A stretch of 64,000 nt of DNA from Clostridiales bacterium (GCA_029256575.1 JAQSXR010000004.1:66514-130513); one strand, 5' to 3'; shown: positions 17,265 to 27,043, counted from the stretch's first letter. Notes: generated from the letters alone by a model not told the origin. Program-made: numbers and translations.

Positions 17265-18566
17265 TTATTTGCCTGCTTGTACGAATGCATCTGTTAATGC
17301 TGCTAGGAATTCTTCCCCAGTCATATCAGTAGTAAAGAATTCTTGAGCTACTGGTACTAAGTAAACATCAACAATACCTGCTGGCCAGTAAGCATTCATT
17401 GGCCATCCAATTGTTTTGCCTTCTGCTGTTAATCTAGCAACTTCTTGTGAAAGTGGATCTAAGCTTGTACTTACCATTGTAGTTAATACTGGAATGAAAC
17501 CAAATTCTTCAGTAAGGTATCTTTGTCCAGTTTTACTTGTGTACATCCATTCAAGGAATTCTTTACCTGCTTGAATTTCTGCTTCTGATGCTTGTGAATT
17601 TACATACCAACAAGTTGGAACACTTACAGCAATACTTTGATTTCCGTTAAGTGGTAATCCCATCATTCCCATTTCAAATCCAACATTGTAATCTTTGAAC
17701 ATTCCATATGCCCAGTTTCCTTGGTGGATTGATGCAGATTTTCCAGTTGCAAAATCGCCTGTTTCTTTATCATAGTTTACTTCTAAAGGATTTTGTGTAT
17801 TTTCTCTTACTGCTTCCATAACTTGAGCAAATTCCACAAATTCTTTTGTATCTTGCATTTTAACTTTTCCTGCTATTAAATCTTCAACATATGTCTTTGC
17901 ATCAGCTTGTAATGCGAATGGTGTATTAAGTATATGACCGATTAAGAAATAGCTTTCTTGTGATAAACTAAATCCATTAATTCCTGCTGCTTTTTGGTCT
18001 TTTAACATTGTTGCAAAAGCTTCAGTTGATGTCATTTTTGATGCATCGATTAAATCTTTGTTATATACAACTCCAAAACCTTCTACTGTGTAAGGAATAC
18101 CAACTACTTTTCCTTCACTTTCGTCTGCCATATTTGCTGCTATATCGCCAACAAATGATACATCACTTAAGTCTGCTAAGTAAGCTGCTAATTCGTCTGA
18201 TTCAGAACCAGGAGCAAGTGAAAATACTGTTGGTCCTTCATTGTTGTTCAATTTTAATTTAAGTTGTTGTAAATAATCATCGCCTGTAGTTCCCCAAACT
18301 TCAACTTCTACACCAGTTTCAGCTTTATATTCTGCTGCTGCTGCTTCAAGTTGATCAATTATTTCAACTTTTGATTGGAATACAACGATTTTCTTTGCTG
18401 ATTCTACTACTGGTTCTTCTGTTGCTGTTTCTGTACCAGTTTCTGTTGCTGTTTTTGTTTCTTCATCTTTGTTGTTGTTTGTTTCCTTTGTTTTACAACC
18501 TGTAAGAATCATACTTGCAATTAACATGATTCCTAGTAAAACACTAAGCATTTTTTTCATTTTCAT
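17265..18566 (-). CDS. Sugar-binding lipoprotein of ABC importer (family 1)
   Basis: 433 residues. Signal peptide with lipobox ILTGC (about 20-24), then a Thr/Glu-rich linker (about 30-55), then an extracellular solute-binding domain (KKIVVFQSKVEIIDQLEAAA...). It captures the sugar outside the cell for the two downstream permeases. It is the first gene after a strong promoter. Substrate is inferred as an alpha-glucobiose from the GH65 context. Confidence 0.93.
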   Translation of the reverse strand: MKMKKMLSVLLGIMLIASMILTGCKTKETNNNKDEETKTATETGTETATEEPVVESAKKIVVFQSKVEIIDQLEAAAAEYKAETGVEVEVWGTTGDDYLQQLKLKLNNNEGPTVFSLAPGSESDELAAYLADLSDVSFVGDIAANMADESEGKVVGIPYTVEGFGVVYNKDLIDASKMTSTEAFATMLKDQKAAGINGFSLSQESYFLIGHILNTPFALQADAKTYVEDLIAGKVKMQDTKEFVEFAQVMEAVRENTQNPLEVNYDKETGDFATGKSASIHQGNWAYGMFKDYNVGFEMGMMGLPLNGNQSIAVSVPTCWYVNSQASEAEIQAGKEFLEWMYTSKTGQRYLTEEFGFIPVLTTMVSTSLDPLSQEVARLTAEGKTIGWPMNAYWPAGIVDVYLVPVAQEFFTTDMTGEEFLAALTDAFVQAGK

Positions 18567-18614
18567 AATAGCTCTCCTTTTTTTGTTGGAAATTTAATAA
18601 ATCGTTATACTAAT

Positions 18615-18643
18615 ATAATATGGCGTTTTCACGAATTCGTCAA
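18615..18643 (-). promoter_or_regulatory. Promoter of the GH65 sugar operon with overlapping palindrome
   Basis: TTGACG (18638-18643), 17-nt spacer, TATTAT (18615-18620) on the - strand. ACGAATTCGT, a perfect 10-bp palindrome (18631-18640), overlaps the -35 and may be the LacI-type operator. TGAAAACG in the spacer resembles half of a catabolite-repression site. Confidence 0.75.
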
Positions 18644-18789
18644 CTATATTTTGCTATTATATGTCTACTTTGCATATGTTTGAATATTTTGTACATAAAT
18701 ATTACCAAATTGCCCTTATGAAAATGATTGTTTTATTACATTTGCCAACTATTTTATTAAATTGTAGTAAATTGTTTCTATGTATTTTA

Positions 18790-19770
18790 CTAAATTTTAC
18801 TCTTTTTTACTGAAACACTGTTTCTCCACTTAATTTTTGCTGATATTTTAAACGGTTCGACATTTCTATTTCCTCTAATATTCTCAATCAAATATTGTGC
18901 TGCGATATATCCTCTTTCATAATTCGGTATAGAAACTGTAGTTAATCCCATATGGTCTGCTAAATCACAATTATCAAAACCAGTAACCGCTATATCCTCA
19001 GGAACCCTAACCCCATTATCTTGAAATGCTTTTATCGCTCCAATTGCCATGTTGTCATTTGCGCAAACTAACGCATCTGGTAACTCTTGACTAAGCATCA
19101 GTATTTTTGCTGCTGTATATCCACTTTTTTCACGGTAATCACCTGCAAAATAACTCTTTTGTTGAAAATCTATGTTACTCGTTTCCAATACATCACGGAA
19201 TGCTCTATACCGTTCTTTGTTATCTGCAGTATGCTCAGGTCCTCCTACGAAACCAAACCGACGATACCCTCGATCTACTAAGCCCTGCACCAGTTCACTC
19301 ATAGGAGCATAGTTATTGACTACAACACTCTTAATATAAGGATTATCAATAACTCGATCTAAAACTACAATAGGATAATCTTCACCCGCAATTTTATTCA
19401 ATACTTCATCTTTCATTTTCTTATCCAAAACGATACTTCCACAAGTTAAATTATTACGCATATATTTTTCACAAGATTTCTCTGTACAAATAATCAGATC
19501 AAAATCATTATCTTTTACATAATCACTAATTCCATTAATTATTTTAAGAAAAAAACTTCTATCAAAATCACTAAAATTAAATAATATTGTATTACTATTA
19601 CCCGTCTTTAAAGTCTTCCCTACACTATTCGGGTAATAAGACATCTCTTTGCATATACTCATTACCCTTTCTCTTGTTGATTCTCCCACATTTTTCTTCC
19701 CATTCACAACATTAGATACTGTTGAAACTGATACTCCTGCAACTTTCGCAATATCTTTTATTCCGACCAT
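18790..19770 (-). CDS. LacI-family repressor of the GH65 sugar operon
   Basis: 326 residues. N-terminal HTH (GIKDIAKVAGVSVSTVSNVVNGKKNVGESTRERV) with hinge near 45-60, then a periplasmic-binding-protein-like effector domain. The end contains CANDNMAIGAIKAFQDNGVRVPEDIAVTGFDN, typical of the family. GGGGG precedes the ATG. It lies 223 bp upstream of the binding-protein gene on the same strand and probably controls that promoter. Confidence 0.93.
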   Translation of the reverse strand: MVGIKDIAKVAGVSVSTVSNVVNGKKNVGESTRERVMSICKEMSYYPNSVGKTLKTGNSNTILFNFSDFDRSFFLKIINGISDYVKDNDFDLIICTEKSCEKYMRNNLTCGSIVLDKKMKDEVLNKIAGEDYPIVVLDRVIDNPYIKSVVVNNYAPMSELVQGLVDRGYRRFGFVGGPEHTADNKERYRAFRDVLETSNIDFQQKSYFAGDYREKSGYTAAKILMLSQELPDALVCANDNMAIGAIKAFQDNGVRVPEDIAVTGFDNCDLADHMGLTTVSIPNYERGYIAAQYLIENIRGNRNVEPFKISAKIKWRNSVSVKKSKI

Positions 19771-19932
19771 TTCTTTACCCCCTAATATTTTATTAATACC
19801 ATTTTACTTGTATTTATTATATTTAACAATCTTTTTATTTATTATTTTACTAAAACAACTAAAAAGTATAAAATAAAGTAACATAATTATTTCTATTCGC
19901 AGCAAATACAACTCTTCAAATCAGTTGACCCG

Positions 19933-19961
19933 TTGACAGAAAGCGAAACCTCCTATAATAT
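19933..19961 (+). promoter_or_regulatory. Promoter of the UPF0316 gene
   Basis: TTGACA (19933-19938), 17-nt spacer, TAATAT (19956-19961), about 45 nt before the ATG. Confidence 0.7.
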
Positions 19962-20007
19962 AGAAATACATTCAATTAGATGGGCAAGTTTATAGGAGGA
20001 CTTAATA

Positions 20008-20541
20008 ATGGATTTTTTAAGCGAAGGAAGTATTTGGATTTATATTTTTATATTTTTCGGTAAAATATTAGAGGTGACCGTAGCTACCGTAAGAGTAGTT
20101 CTTATAAATCGTGGTGAAAAAGAAAAAGGTTCTATTCTCGCATTTTTTGAAATACTACTATGGTTATTTATTACCGGAACTGTTTTAGTAGGTTTTCAAG
20201 ATGATATCATACGAATCATAGTTTTTGCCGTTGCTTTTGCACTCGGAAATTACCTTGGATCAATATTAGAGTCAAAATTAGCCTTCGGACTATGTTCTAT
20301 TCAGGTAATAGTACCAGAAGGCGATCAAAGCCAAGAGCTTGTTTCATTACTACGAGCAAATGATTTTGCTGTTACAATTCTAAAAGGAAGAGGAAAAGAT
20401 GGCGAAAGAGACCTTATGGTCCTTCATATATTGCGCAAACGCGTTCCAAAGGCTGTTACAATAATCAAGTCCTATTTAAATAATGCTGTAATTATTGTAA
20501 ACGATGTAAAATCTCTCCACGGTGGTTACTTTAAGAAATAA
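20008..20541 (+). CDS. UPF0316 membrane protein (DUF5698/DUF2179)
   Basis: 177 residues. Three TM helices (about 10-30, 43-62, 66-86) are followed by a cytoplasmic DUF2179 domain from about 95 (VIVPEGDQSQELVSLLRANDFAVTILKGRGKDGERDLM). This matches the UPF0316 family, whose role is unknown. AGGAGG precedes the ATG. It has its own promoter and terminator and is probably a single gene. Confidence 0.88.
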   Translation: MDFLSEGSIWIYIFIFFGKILEVTVATVRVVLINRGEKEKGSILAFFEILLWLFITGTVLVGFQDDIIRIIVFAVAFALGNYLGSILESKLAFGLCSIQVIVPEGDQSQELVSLLRANDFAVTILKGRGKDGERDLMVLHILRKRVPKAVTIIKSYLNNAVIIVNDVKSLHGGYFKK

Positions 20542-20559
20542 TAAATAATGTAAACAGTC

Positions 20560-20606
20560 AAAAACTGCAAGACACAAGAATTTCTCCTTGTATCTTGCAG
20601 TTTTTT
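20560..20606. terminator. Terminator after the UPF0316 gene
   Basis: AAAACTGCAAGA-ACAAG pairs with CTTGT-TCTTGCAGTTTT over about 17 bp, followed by T6. The A-run on the left means it can also end the converging mgtC-like gene. Confidence 0.9.
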
Positions 20607-20634
20607 AGTTATTTGACAGCAAATTCTCAATTAT

Positions 20635-21315
20635 CTATACTTCTTCTATATAACTAACCCCTTCTGCAAGACTAAGCAAGTGAATAATCTCAGCATGCGG
20701 TACTTTCTTTGATAAACGTAAAGTAAATAAAACTGCTACTCCACTTTCATTTAAAGAATTGGATCGATTCATCTCCAAATCGCTAATTTTCATTTCATGG
20801 ATTTTGATATACTCCATAAAGCTTCCTACATCCGATACCTTTGCAAATTCTACATACAAATTAATCACTTTAGTAGATGCCATAACACGGTCATCCAAAC
20901 TATGCAATGCAGCCATTACAATTAAAATCAAAATACATCCGATAACTGCTCCAGAATAAAATCCCACACCGATTGAAAGTCCTACACAAGCAGAAGCCCA
21001 AAGTCCAGCGGCAGTTGTTAATCCCTTTACACGGTTTCGCCCCGTTACTATAATAGTTCCAGCTCCCAAAAAACCGATCCCACTAATGACCTGTGCTCCC
21101 ATTCTTGCTGGATCTATATTGGGAAACTTTTCGCTAATATATAAGTTTGTAATCATTACCAAAGCTGACCCAACGCAAACTAGCATATACGTCCTAAATC
21201 CAGCTGGTCTTTTCTTTCTTCCTCGTTCTATACCAATGACTCCTCCGCACACAAGTGCAAGTAGCAAGCGCACTGTGGTCGATACAACGTTTAGTTCTGT
21301 TAGAATATCAAGCAT
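20635..21315 (-). CDS. MgtC/SapB-family membrane protein
   Basis: 226 residues. Four to five TM helices in the first 145 residues carry the MgtC signature (GVIGIERGRKKRPAGFRTYMLVCVGSALVM, RMGAQVISGIGFLGAGTI). A C-terminal soluble domain (about 150-226) looks ACT-like. Family members affect Mg2+ limitation, acid tolerance or membrane potential; exact function is uncertain. Ribosome site AAGGGGGAAAC. Confidence 0.9.
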   Translation of the reverse strand: MLDILTELNVVSTTVRLLLALVCGGVIGIERGRKKRPAGFRTYMLVCVGSALVMITNLYISEKFPNIDPARMGAQVISGIGFLGAGTIIVTGRNRVKGLTTAAGLWASACVGLSIGVGFYSGAVIGCILILIVMAALHSLDDRVMASTKVINLYVEFAKVSDVGSFMEYIKIHEMKISDLEMNRSNSLNESGVAVLFTLRLSKKVPHAEIIHLLSLAEGVSYIEEV

Positions 21316-21358
21316 TTCGTTTCCCCCTTATAGAATAATTATATAAATATATATTAAT

Positions 21359-23083
21359 TTAAATTAATTTTTTAAGAATTTTAAATGATAGAGGTTGAAT
21401 TGATATTATCCCATGATATTCGCCTTTGTTTTCTTCGTAAATATCATAATAATTACATTCTTTTAAATCATAGTTCATTGTATCATTATTACTGTTATTT
21501 ATCATTACTATTATTACTTTATGATTAATATTCCTCTTGAATACCAAAAAATCTTCTTGAAATTCTAAGAATTCAACATTCCCATCGATTAGTTCTTTGT
21601 GTTTTTTCCTTATCTGGCACAACTTTTTATAATGGTCTAGTAATTTTTTATTTTGATTTTCCTCCTCCCATTCCATACACCTTCTACAATCAGGGTCTTT
21701 TCCACCTTCCATACCTATTTCATCACCATAATATATATATGGAACTCCAATATAAGTAAATTGAAATGTTGACGCTAATATTAATCCAGCAATTCCTGTT
21801 ATGCCCTCCGTTATAAATCTTCTCGTATCTTGACAATCAATTATATTAAATAATTGTCTATTGATATAACTCATCCCATTATGCCTTCTGATAGCAAGTG
21901 CATTTATGAAATCCTCTCCAGAAATTATCTTTGTCCCAAAAAAATCTAAGACCGCTTCTCGAAAGCTATAGTTAGTAGTAGAATCCATCTCATCGCCTCT
22001 GATAAAATCAGAATTATTATGTGTTATTTCTCCAACAATAAAAATGTCTTCCTTAACTAATTTCATTTCTTTATAAAAATCCTTCAAGAAAACATGATCA
22101 ATTTCATCACATACATCAATTCTCCAACCATCGATATCACACTCTCGAATCCAGTGTCTTCCAACCTCAACAAAATAGTCTTTAGCCTCATTATTTGACA
22201 TTCTTAATTTTGGCATGGAATGATGTCTACTTGCAAAGGTTACATAATTTAAATTAGTCATATCAATAGGGAAACTATCTACAAAATACCAGTTTTTATA
22301 TTTAGAAATCTCTCCATTCTTAATCACGTCTTGAAAAGCAAAAAAGTCATGACCAGAATGGTGAAATGCAACATCTAAAACAATTCTTATTCCTCTTTCA
22401 TGCGATTTCGCAACGAGTACTTTTAAATCTTCTTTCGTCCCAAACCCAGAATCAACTTGGTAGTAATCTTTTGTATTATATTTATGATATGTTGTTGACG
22501 AAAAAATAGGAGTTAAGTAAATTATGGTGATTCCGAGATTACTTAAATAATCCAATTTATTGGTTATTCCTATTAAATCGCCACCAAAGAAGTCACTGTA
22601 GCCACCCTTTTCACCCCAAGCTTTTACTCCAACCGGATCATTATTATGACAACCATTGTTAAATCGGTCTGGTATTATTTGATATACAATTCCTTCTTGC
22701 ACCCATTTAAGTTCTTTCGTTCTATCGCCCTCACAAATATATGGAAAATGAAACGCTTGCGCTCCCAAGGGGTTATTTATTACTGCTCCTCTTTCATTAT
22801 AGAATACCGTATCTCCGCCCTTATCCTCTATTTTAAAATAGTATCGAAATCTCAGTCTGCAATTATCAAGGGTTGTTGTATAATAATCAAATAACGAATC
22901 CCCTTGTTCATAATCCATCAGCTTCTCTGTATAAGGCAATCCTCTTCCATGTCTATCCTTGAAGTAAATATAAACTTTAGAAATATCATCATTAGCTACT
23001 CTAATCTTTACAAATAAGGTATCATCGTTAATAGCATATCCATAAGGAACTTCCGGTTTATGAAACAAAGCATGTCTATTCAT
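21359..23083 (-). CDS. Cytoplasmic GH13 enzyme (neopullulanase/cyclomaltodextrinase-like)
   Basis: 574 residues, no signal peptide. An N-terminal beta domain (about 1-115) precedes the catalytic barrel. GH13 regions: I LDVAFHHSGHD (Asp237), II GWRIDVCDE (nucleophile Asp323), III FIVGEITHN (acid Glu352), IV IIDCQDTRR (Asp419). In region IV the usual His before Asp is Gln418, which is unusual. It probably cuts maltodextrins or cyclodextrins imported by the adjacent malFGE system. It is separated from malE by a weak terminator, so it may be part of the mal operon by read-through. Confidence 0.88.
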   Translation of the reverse strand: MNRHALFHKPEVPYGYAINDDTLFVKIRVANDDISKVYIYFKDRHGRGLPYTEKLMDYEQGDSLFDYYTTTLDNCRLRFRYYFKIEDKGGDTVFYNERGAVINNPLGAQAFHFPYICEGDRTKELKWVQEGIVYQIIPDRFNNGCHNNDPVGVKAWGEKGGYSDFFGGDLIGITNKLDYLSNLGITIIYLTPIFSSTTYHKYNTKDYYQVDSGFGTKEDLKVLVAKSHERGIRIVLDVAFHHSGHDFFAFQDVIKNGEISKYKNWYFVDSFPIDMTNLNYVTFASRHHSMPKLRMSNNEAKDYFVEVGRHWIRECDIDGWRIDVCDEIDHVFLKDFYKEMKLVKEDIFIVGEITHNNSDFIRGDEMDSTTNYSFREAVLDFFGTKIISGEDFINALAIRRHNGMSYINRQLFNIIDCQDTRRFITEGITGIAGLILASTFQFTYIGVPYIYYGDEIGMEGGKDPDCRRCMEWEEENQNKKLLDHYKKLCQIRKKHKELIDGNVEFLEFQEDFLVFKRNINHKVIIVMINNSNNDTMNYDLKECNYYDIYEENKGEYHGIISIQPLSFKILKKLI

Positions 23084-23204
23084 CTATATCATTTCTCCAA
23101 TCTAATTTATCTAACAATATGTTTATCAAACAAGTATACTACAACTCAATATAACTGTTCAATCGTCTTCCTATATCCTTCCTAATTTACCCCTAGCAAT
23201 AATA

Positions 23205-23246
23205 ACCAAAAGACAACCCACAATTAAATAATCAAGGGTTGCCTCA
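23205..23246 (-). terminator. Terminator or attenuator between malE and the GH13 gene
   Basis: AGGCAACCC pairs with GGGTTGTCT (one wobble) around a 16-nt loop, followed by TTTTGG on the - strand. The T-run is short, so read-through into the GH13 gene is plausible. Confidence 0.65.
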
Positions 23247-23301
23247 GGTTAGTATTAAAAATGTATTAATACTATATATTATTTAAACAAGGGAGGGCAA
23301 A

Positions 23302-24609
23302 TTATTCACTCGCTACTAAGCTGTTCCATTCTTCAAGCGCAACCTTTGCAGCTTCTTTTGGAGATAGTTGACCATCAAATACTAGCGCTAAAGTTTTTTC
23401 ACCAACAGAGTAGTAATAATCCATTCTTTGTAAGTTTGGAACTGGAAATGCTGTTTTAAACTGTTCTGCAAATACTGACAAATACGGATCTTTTACTAAT
23501 CCAGGTACACTCGATATATCGGCTAAAGTAGTACCTTTTCCGTTTATATCATATAAAATATTAGCTCCTTCTACAGACACCATATATTCAGTTAATAACA
23601 TTGATGCATTTGGAAAATCTGTATAAGCTGATACGTGAGCTACTTTTAGTCCAGCAAATGGTGTTGGTACATTTCCATCTACTGTAGGCAAAGTAATTAC
23701 ACCAATGTTTAATCCAGCAGCTCTATAATCTGCAACATTCCATGGTCCACCCAAAATATAAGCTGTTTTTCCTTGCTTGAATTGTTCTGTTATAAAGTCA
23801 TCTGTTAAATCAGCAGATGCCACTGGCAGAATTTCTTTTAAACTTGCAATAAATTCTAATCCTTTTTCAAATTCAACACTGTCAAATCCATGAGCTTCTT
23901 GGTCATTACCTTCTGGTCCAAATAGACGGTAACCATATGCAGATAATAATCCATAACAGTTATATGAGTTTGCTACACTCATCATAAATGCAAATTTATT
24001 TTGTGAAGGGTTATTAAATCCTTTTGCAAATTCGAATAATTCTTCGAAAGATTCTACTGGCTTATCACCAACAAGATCTTTGTTATAAAAAACTGCAACT
24101 GCTTCGGTTGAAACTGGAGCACCATATAATTCTCCATCATATGTAGCACTTCCAATTGCAGATTCTGTTAAAGAACCTTTGATTCTCTCAGCTACATCAC
24201 CAATTATTGGGATAACTAATCCTGATCCTATTGCTCTGTTTAGACGACTATGTGATATCATATAAACATCCGCACCTAATCCAGCTGGTCCATCTAACTC
24301 CATTTTTTTGTAAGCATCTGAGAACCCAACTTCTTCCGATATAACTTTTACGGAAGGGTATTTTTTCATAAAACCTTCTGCAATCGCTTCCCCGTAAGCT
24401 GCTTTATCAGTCCAAAGAACTAATTCAGCACCTTCTTCTGGGATTGTTGCATTTGCATCATTTTGTCCATCCTGATTATTAGAACTGTCAGATTTTGTTG
24501 TTGTAGTCGTACTCCCATTATCTGTTTGAGTAGGAATCTTTTTTGCACAACCTGTTACAGTCATAGCAAGAACCAATAGTAATGATAAGATTATTTTAAT
24601 TTTTTTCAT
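23302..24609 (-). CDS. malE: Maltose/maltodextrin-binding lipoprotein
   Basis: 435 residues. Signal peptide with lipobox TVTGC (about 17-21) and a Ser/Thr/Asn linker, then a MalE-type binding domain (ELVLWTDKAAYGEAIAEGFMKKYP, GKTAYILGGPWNVADYRAAGLNIGV, KVAHVSAYTDFPNA). Acts outside the cell. It is the last of three transport genes, malF-malG-malE, an order less common than malE first. Confidence 0.92.
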   Translation of the reverse strand: MKKIKIILSLLLVLAMTVTGCAKKIPTQTDNGSTTTTTKSDSSNNQDGQNDANATIPEEGAELVLWTDKAAYGEAIAEGFMKKYPSVKVISEEVGFSDAYKKMELDGPAGLGADVYMISHSRLNRAIGSGLVIPIIGDVAERIKGSLTESAIGSATYDGELYGAPVSTEAVAVFYNKDLVGDKPVESFEELFEFAKGFNNPSQNKFAFMMSVANSYNCYGLLSAYGYRLFGPEGNDQEAHGFDSVEFEKGLEFIASLKEILPVASADLTDDFITEQFKQGKTAYILGGPWNVADYRAAGLNIGVITLPTVDGNVPTPFAGLKVAHVSAYTDFPNASMLLTEYMVSVEGANILYDINGKGTTLADISSVPGLVKDPYLSVFAEQFKTAFPVPNLQRMDYYYSVGEKTLALVFDGQLSPKEAAKVALEEWNSLVASE

Positions 24610-24672
24610 ATACTTTCTTCTCCTTTAATTTCTTAATTATTTTAAATGTGAACTTCTGCCCACAATTTAATT

Positions 24673-25506
24673 CTATTCTTTATTTGCACCAGCACTTATA
24701 CCCTTAACCAAATACTTTTGAAACACAATAAATAGTACGGATATCGGTAAAGCAATCAATACTGCACCTGCAGCAAATGTTGTGAATTGAGTACTTTCAG
24801 CCTCATTGATTAATGCAACCAACCCAACTGCCAATGTACGATTACTATCTTTTGATAACAAAAGATTTGGTAATATATAATCCATCCAAGGTGCCATAAA
24901 CTGTGTCACTATAACATAAGTTACAATCGGCATTGACAATGGTAATGTAACTCTAAAAAACGCTTTAAATCTGGTACATCCATCTATATACGCAGCCTCA
25001 TCTAACGATTTTGATACCCCATCCAAGTACCCTTTAACCAGCCACACATTGTACGGTATCGCACCCGCAGAATAAATTATAACCAAAGCAATCGGTTTAT
25101 TTAATAATCCAAATGTAAGGAATAATACATAGATAGCTGTCATTGAAAGAAACGAGGGGAACATCGAAAGCAATAGCAAGGTCATCAACCCTGTCTTTTT
25201 ACCCCTAAAATTAAATCGAGATAGTACCCAAGCTGTTATTACGATTACCGTAACGGATACAAGAGCATTTGTTACTGCAATCATTAGTGTATTTTTAAAC
25301 CATAATCCATAATTGGTGCCTTGAAAAAGTTTCACATAATTATTTAGCGTCCATTTCTCAGGAATTAAAGTAGCACTTGCTAATCCCGAGCTGTTATTAA
25401 AGGATGATGTTACAATCCATATAATAGGGATAATTACTATGAGGCATACAATAATCAATTCTAAATAAAGCAAAAATGAAATAAAATGCTTTTTAAATTT
25501 CGCCAT
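24673..25506 (-). CDS. malG: Maltodextrin ABC permease MalG
   Basis: 277 residues with six TM helices. EAA loop LDEAAYIDGCTRFKAFFRVTLP (about 165-185) and C-terminal QKYLVKGISAGANKE. It pairs with MalF. The gene starts 2 nt after malF ends, so translation is coupled. Confidence 0.94.
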   Translation of the reverse strand: MAKFKKHFISFLLYLELIIVCLIVIIPIIWIVTSSFNNSSGLASATLIPEKWTLNNYVKLFQGTNYGLWFKNTLMIAVTNALVSVTVIVITAWVLSRFNFRGKKTGLMTLLLLSMFPSFLSMTAIYVLFLTFGLLNKPIALVIIYSAGAIPYNVWLVKGYLDGVSKSLDEAAYIDGCTRFKAFFRVTLPLSMPIVTYVIVTQFMAPWMDYILPNLLLSKDSNRTLAVGLVALINEAESTQFTTFAAGAVLIALPISVLFIVFQKYLVKGISAGANKE

Positions 25507-25508
25507 TG

Positions 25509-26849
25509 TTAAACCTCCTTAAATGCTGATGTATTTCTGAAGTTGAAGAATGCTATCGTTCCAACAACAACAAATATCAAAATACTCATAACTGCAGCCA
25601 TACTAAACATTGAATTATCAAGTGTCAATTTATATATCCAAGAAATAAGGATATCGGTATCTCCTGCAATTTGATATTTCGGATTTGCAGGTCCACCTTT
25701 GGTCAAGAAGAAAACTGCTCCAAAGTTATTAAAATTATGGGCAAAACTCATTACCAAGAGAGGCATTGTAACCCTCATTATCATCGGGAACGTAATAAAT
25801 CTAAATTCTTGAAATTTAGTAGCCCCATCCGTTCTTGCAGCTTCATATAAACTAGGATCCAGATTTGATAGTACCCCTGAAATCATTAGCATTGATGATC
25901 CAAACCCAAGCCATAGATTAACGACGATAACTGTAATCTTTGCTATATTAGGGTCTGATAAAAATCCAATTCTTTGTGATATAATTCCCGCATCCAATAA
26001 AAATTGGTTAAGTGGTCCAAATTGTCCATTTAATATATTTCTAAATACTAACAAACAAACCAAATTCGGCATTACCCAAGGTAAAATTTGAATTGTTCTA
26101 AATACTTTTTTAAATTTAATATGGTCACTATTCAGTATGAGTGCTTGTAACATTCCGAAGAAGAAACAGGATAACGTCGAACAAACTGTCCAGACCAAGG
26201 TCCAACTCAAAACACTAAAAAAGGTTTTAGACCAAATTGGTACTTTAAATAATTTACCAAAGTTGGACAATCCAACCCAATCAACTAAATGTGCAGGTGG
26301 TAGGTTTCCTCTTGTATAATTTGTAAAAGCTGTTAATACAGAGAATATCATAGGCATTATAGATACAAATAAAATTAATACTACAACAGGAGAAATAACT
26401 ATGTACGGGAATTTTTGAGAGTAAAGTTTTTTAAAATACTTTTTCGTTGATAGGTACTCTTTGTTATCCTCAATATATTTTCCTGATTGATGTGCATCTT
26501 TAATATTCCATATGTAGATCATAGTAATTATTCCTAATATAATCATCGTTATAATACCCGAGATCATAAGTAGCATTGAATGATCACCCGTTTTTGCACC
26601 TGGTACTTCACCAAGAGTTAATAACCCCCACACTCCTTTTGTAAAGAAACCTCCATGAAGTCTAACCTCAAATTGGTTAAACATACCCATAAAGTATTCC
26701 ATCCAATAGCCTGTTGCTAATTCAATCCCAATAAACAGACATTGAATAGCAAAAAACATAAGTCCTTTCACTCTTTGCTTACATACAAAAAATTGACCGC
26801 TTCCCCATATAAATATGGATAAGAATAAAGATTTTTTCGCCCTGTTCAT
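25509..26849 (-). CDS. malF: Maltodextrin ABC permease MalF, long form
   Basis: 446 residues. The first 160 residues are an extra membrane region with two to three TM segments and a hydrophilic loop. The six-helix MalF domain begins near 165. EAA loop SLYEAARTDGATKFQEFRFITFP lies near 340-360. AAGGAGGAAAC precedes the ATG. It is the first gene of malF-malG-malE, behind a strong promoter with an overlapping LacI-type operator. Confidence 0.93.
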   Translation of the reverse strand: MNRAKKSLFLSIFIWGSGQFFVCKQRVKGLMFFAIQCLFIGIELATGYWMEYFMGMFNQFEVRLHGGFFTKGVWGLLTLGEVPGAKTGDHSMLLMISGIITMIILGIITMIYIWNIKDAHQSGKYIEDNKEYLSTKKYFKKLYSQKFPYIVISPVVVLILFVSIMPMIFSVLTAFTNYTRGNLPPAHLVDWVGLSNFGKLFKVPIWSKTFFSVLSWTLVWTVCSTLSCFFFGMLQALILNSDHIKFKKVFRTIQILPWVMPNLVCLLVFRNILNGQFGPLNQFLLDAGIISQRIGFLSDPNIAKITVIVVNLWLGFGSSMLMISGVLSNLDPSLYEAARTDGATKFQEFRFITFPMIMRVTMPLLVMSFAHNFNNFGAVFFLTKGGPANPKYQIAGDTDILISWIYKLTLDNSMFSMAAVMSILIFVVVGTIAFFNFRNTSAFKEV

Positions 26850-26870
26850 TGTTTCCTCCTTGTTGTTTGC

Positions 26871-26893
26871 AAAATCGATACCGGTACCGTTTT
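26871..26893. promoter_or_regulatory. LacI-family operator for the mal operon
   Basis: A near-perfect palindrome centred on ACCGGT. Each half reads outward as TACC-purine/pyrimidine-CG then A/T-rich (AAAACGGTACC and GGTATCGATTTT). It lies just downstream of the predicted malF start point, where a bound repressor would block transcription. The LacI gene at 27955 is the obvious partner. Confidence 0.75.
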
Positions 26894-26902
26894 CTTAAAC
26901 AC

Positions 26903-26931
26903 ATTGTACAACTTTATTTTTTATTAGTCAA
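26903..26931 (-). promoter_or_regulatory. Promoter of malFGE
   Basis: TTGACT (26926-26931), 17-nt spacer, TACAAT (26903-26908) on the - strand, immediately upstream of the operator. Confidence 0.85.
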
Positions 26932-26967
26932 TACTCTTTGTGCAAGTTTGTATTTTATTTTTATTCT

Positions 26968-26996
26968 TTGACATTTTAATTGTATAATGTTATTAT
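26968..26996 (+). promoter_or_regulatory. Divergent promoter for the PHP phosphoesterase gene
   Basis: TTGACA (26968-26973), 17-nt spacer, TATTAT (26991-26996). A TATAAT at 26983 is too close to this -35 to be used with it. Confidence 0.7.
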
Positions 26997-27043
26997 CTTG
27001 TGTGTACATAACCGTACCCAAAAGATATAGGAGGTATATAACC

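Noticed and set aside
26987-27043. N-terminal extension of the PHP protein (19 extra residues)
   Set aside because: It has no ribosome site and overlaps the promoter; the ATG at 27044 has AGGAGG at the right distance.
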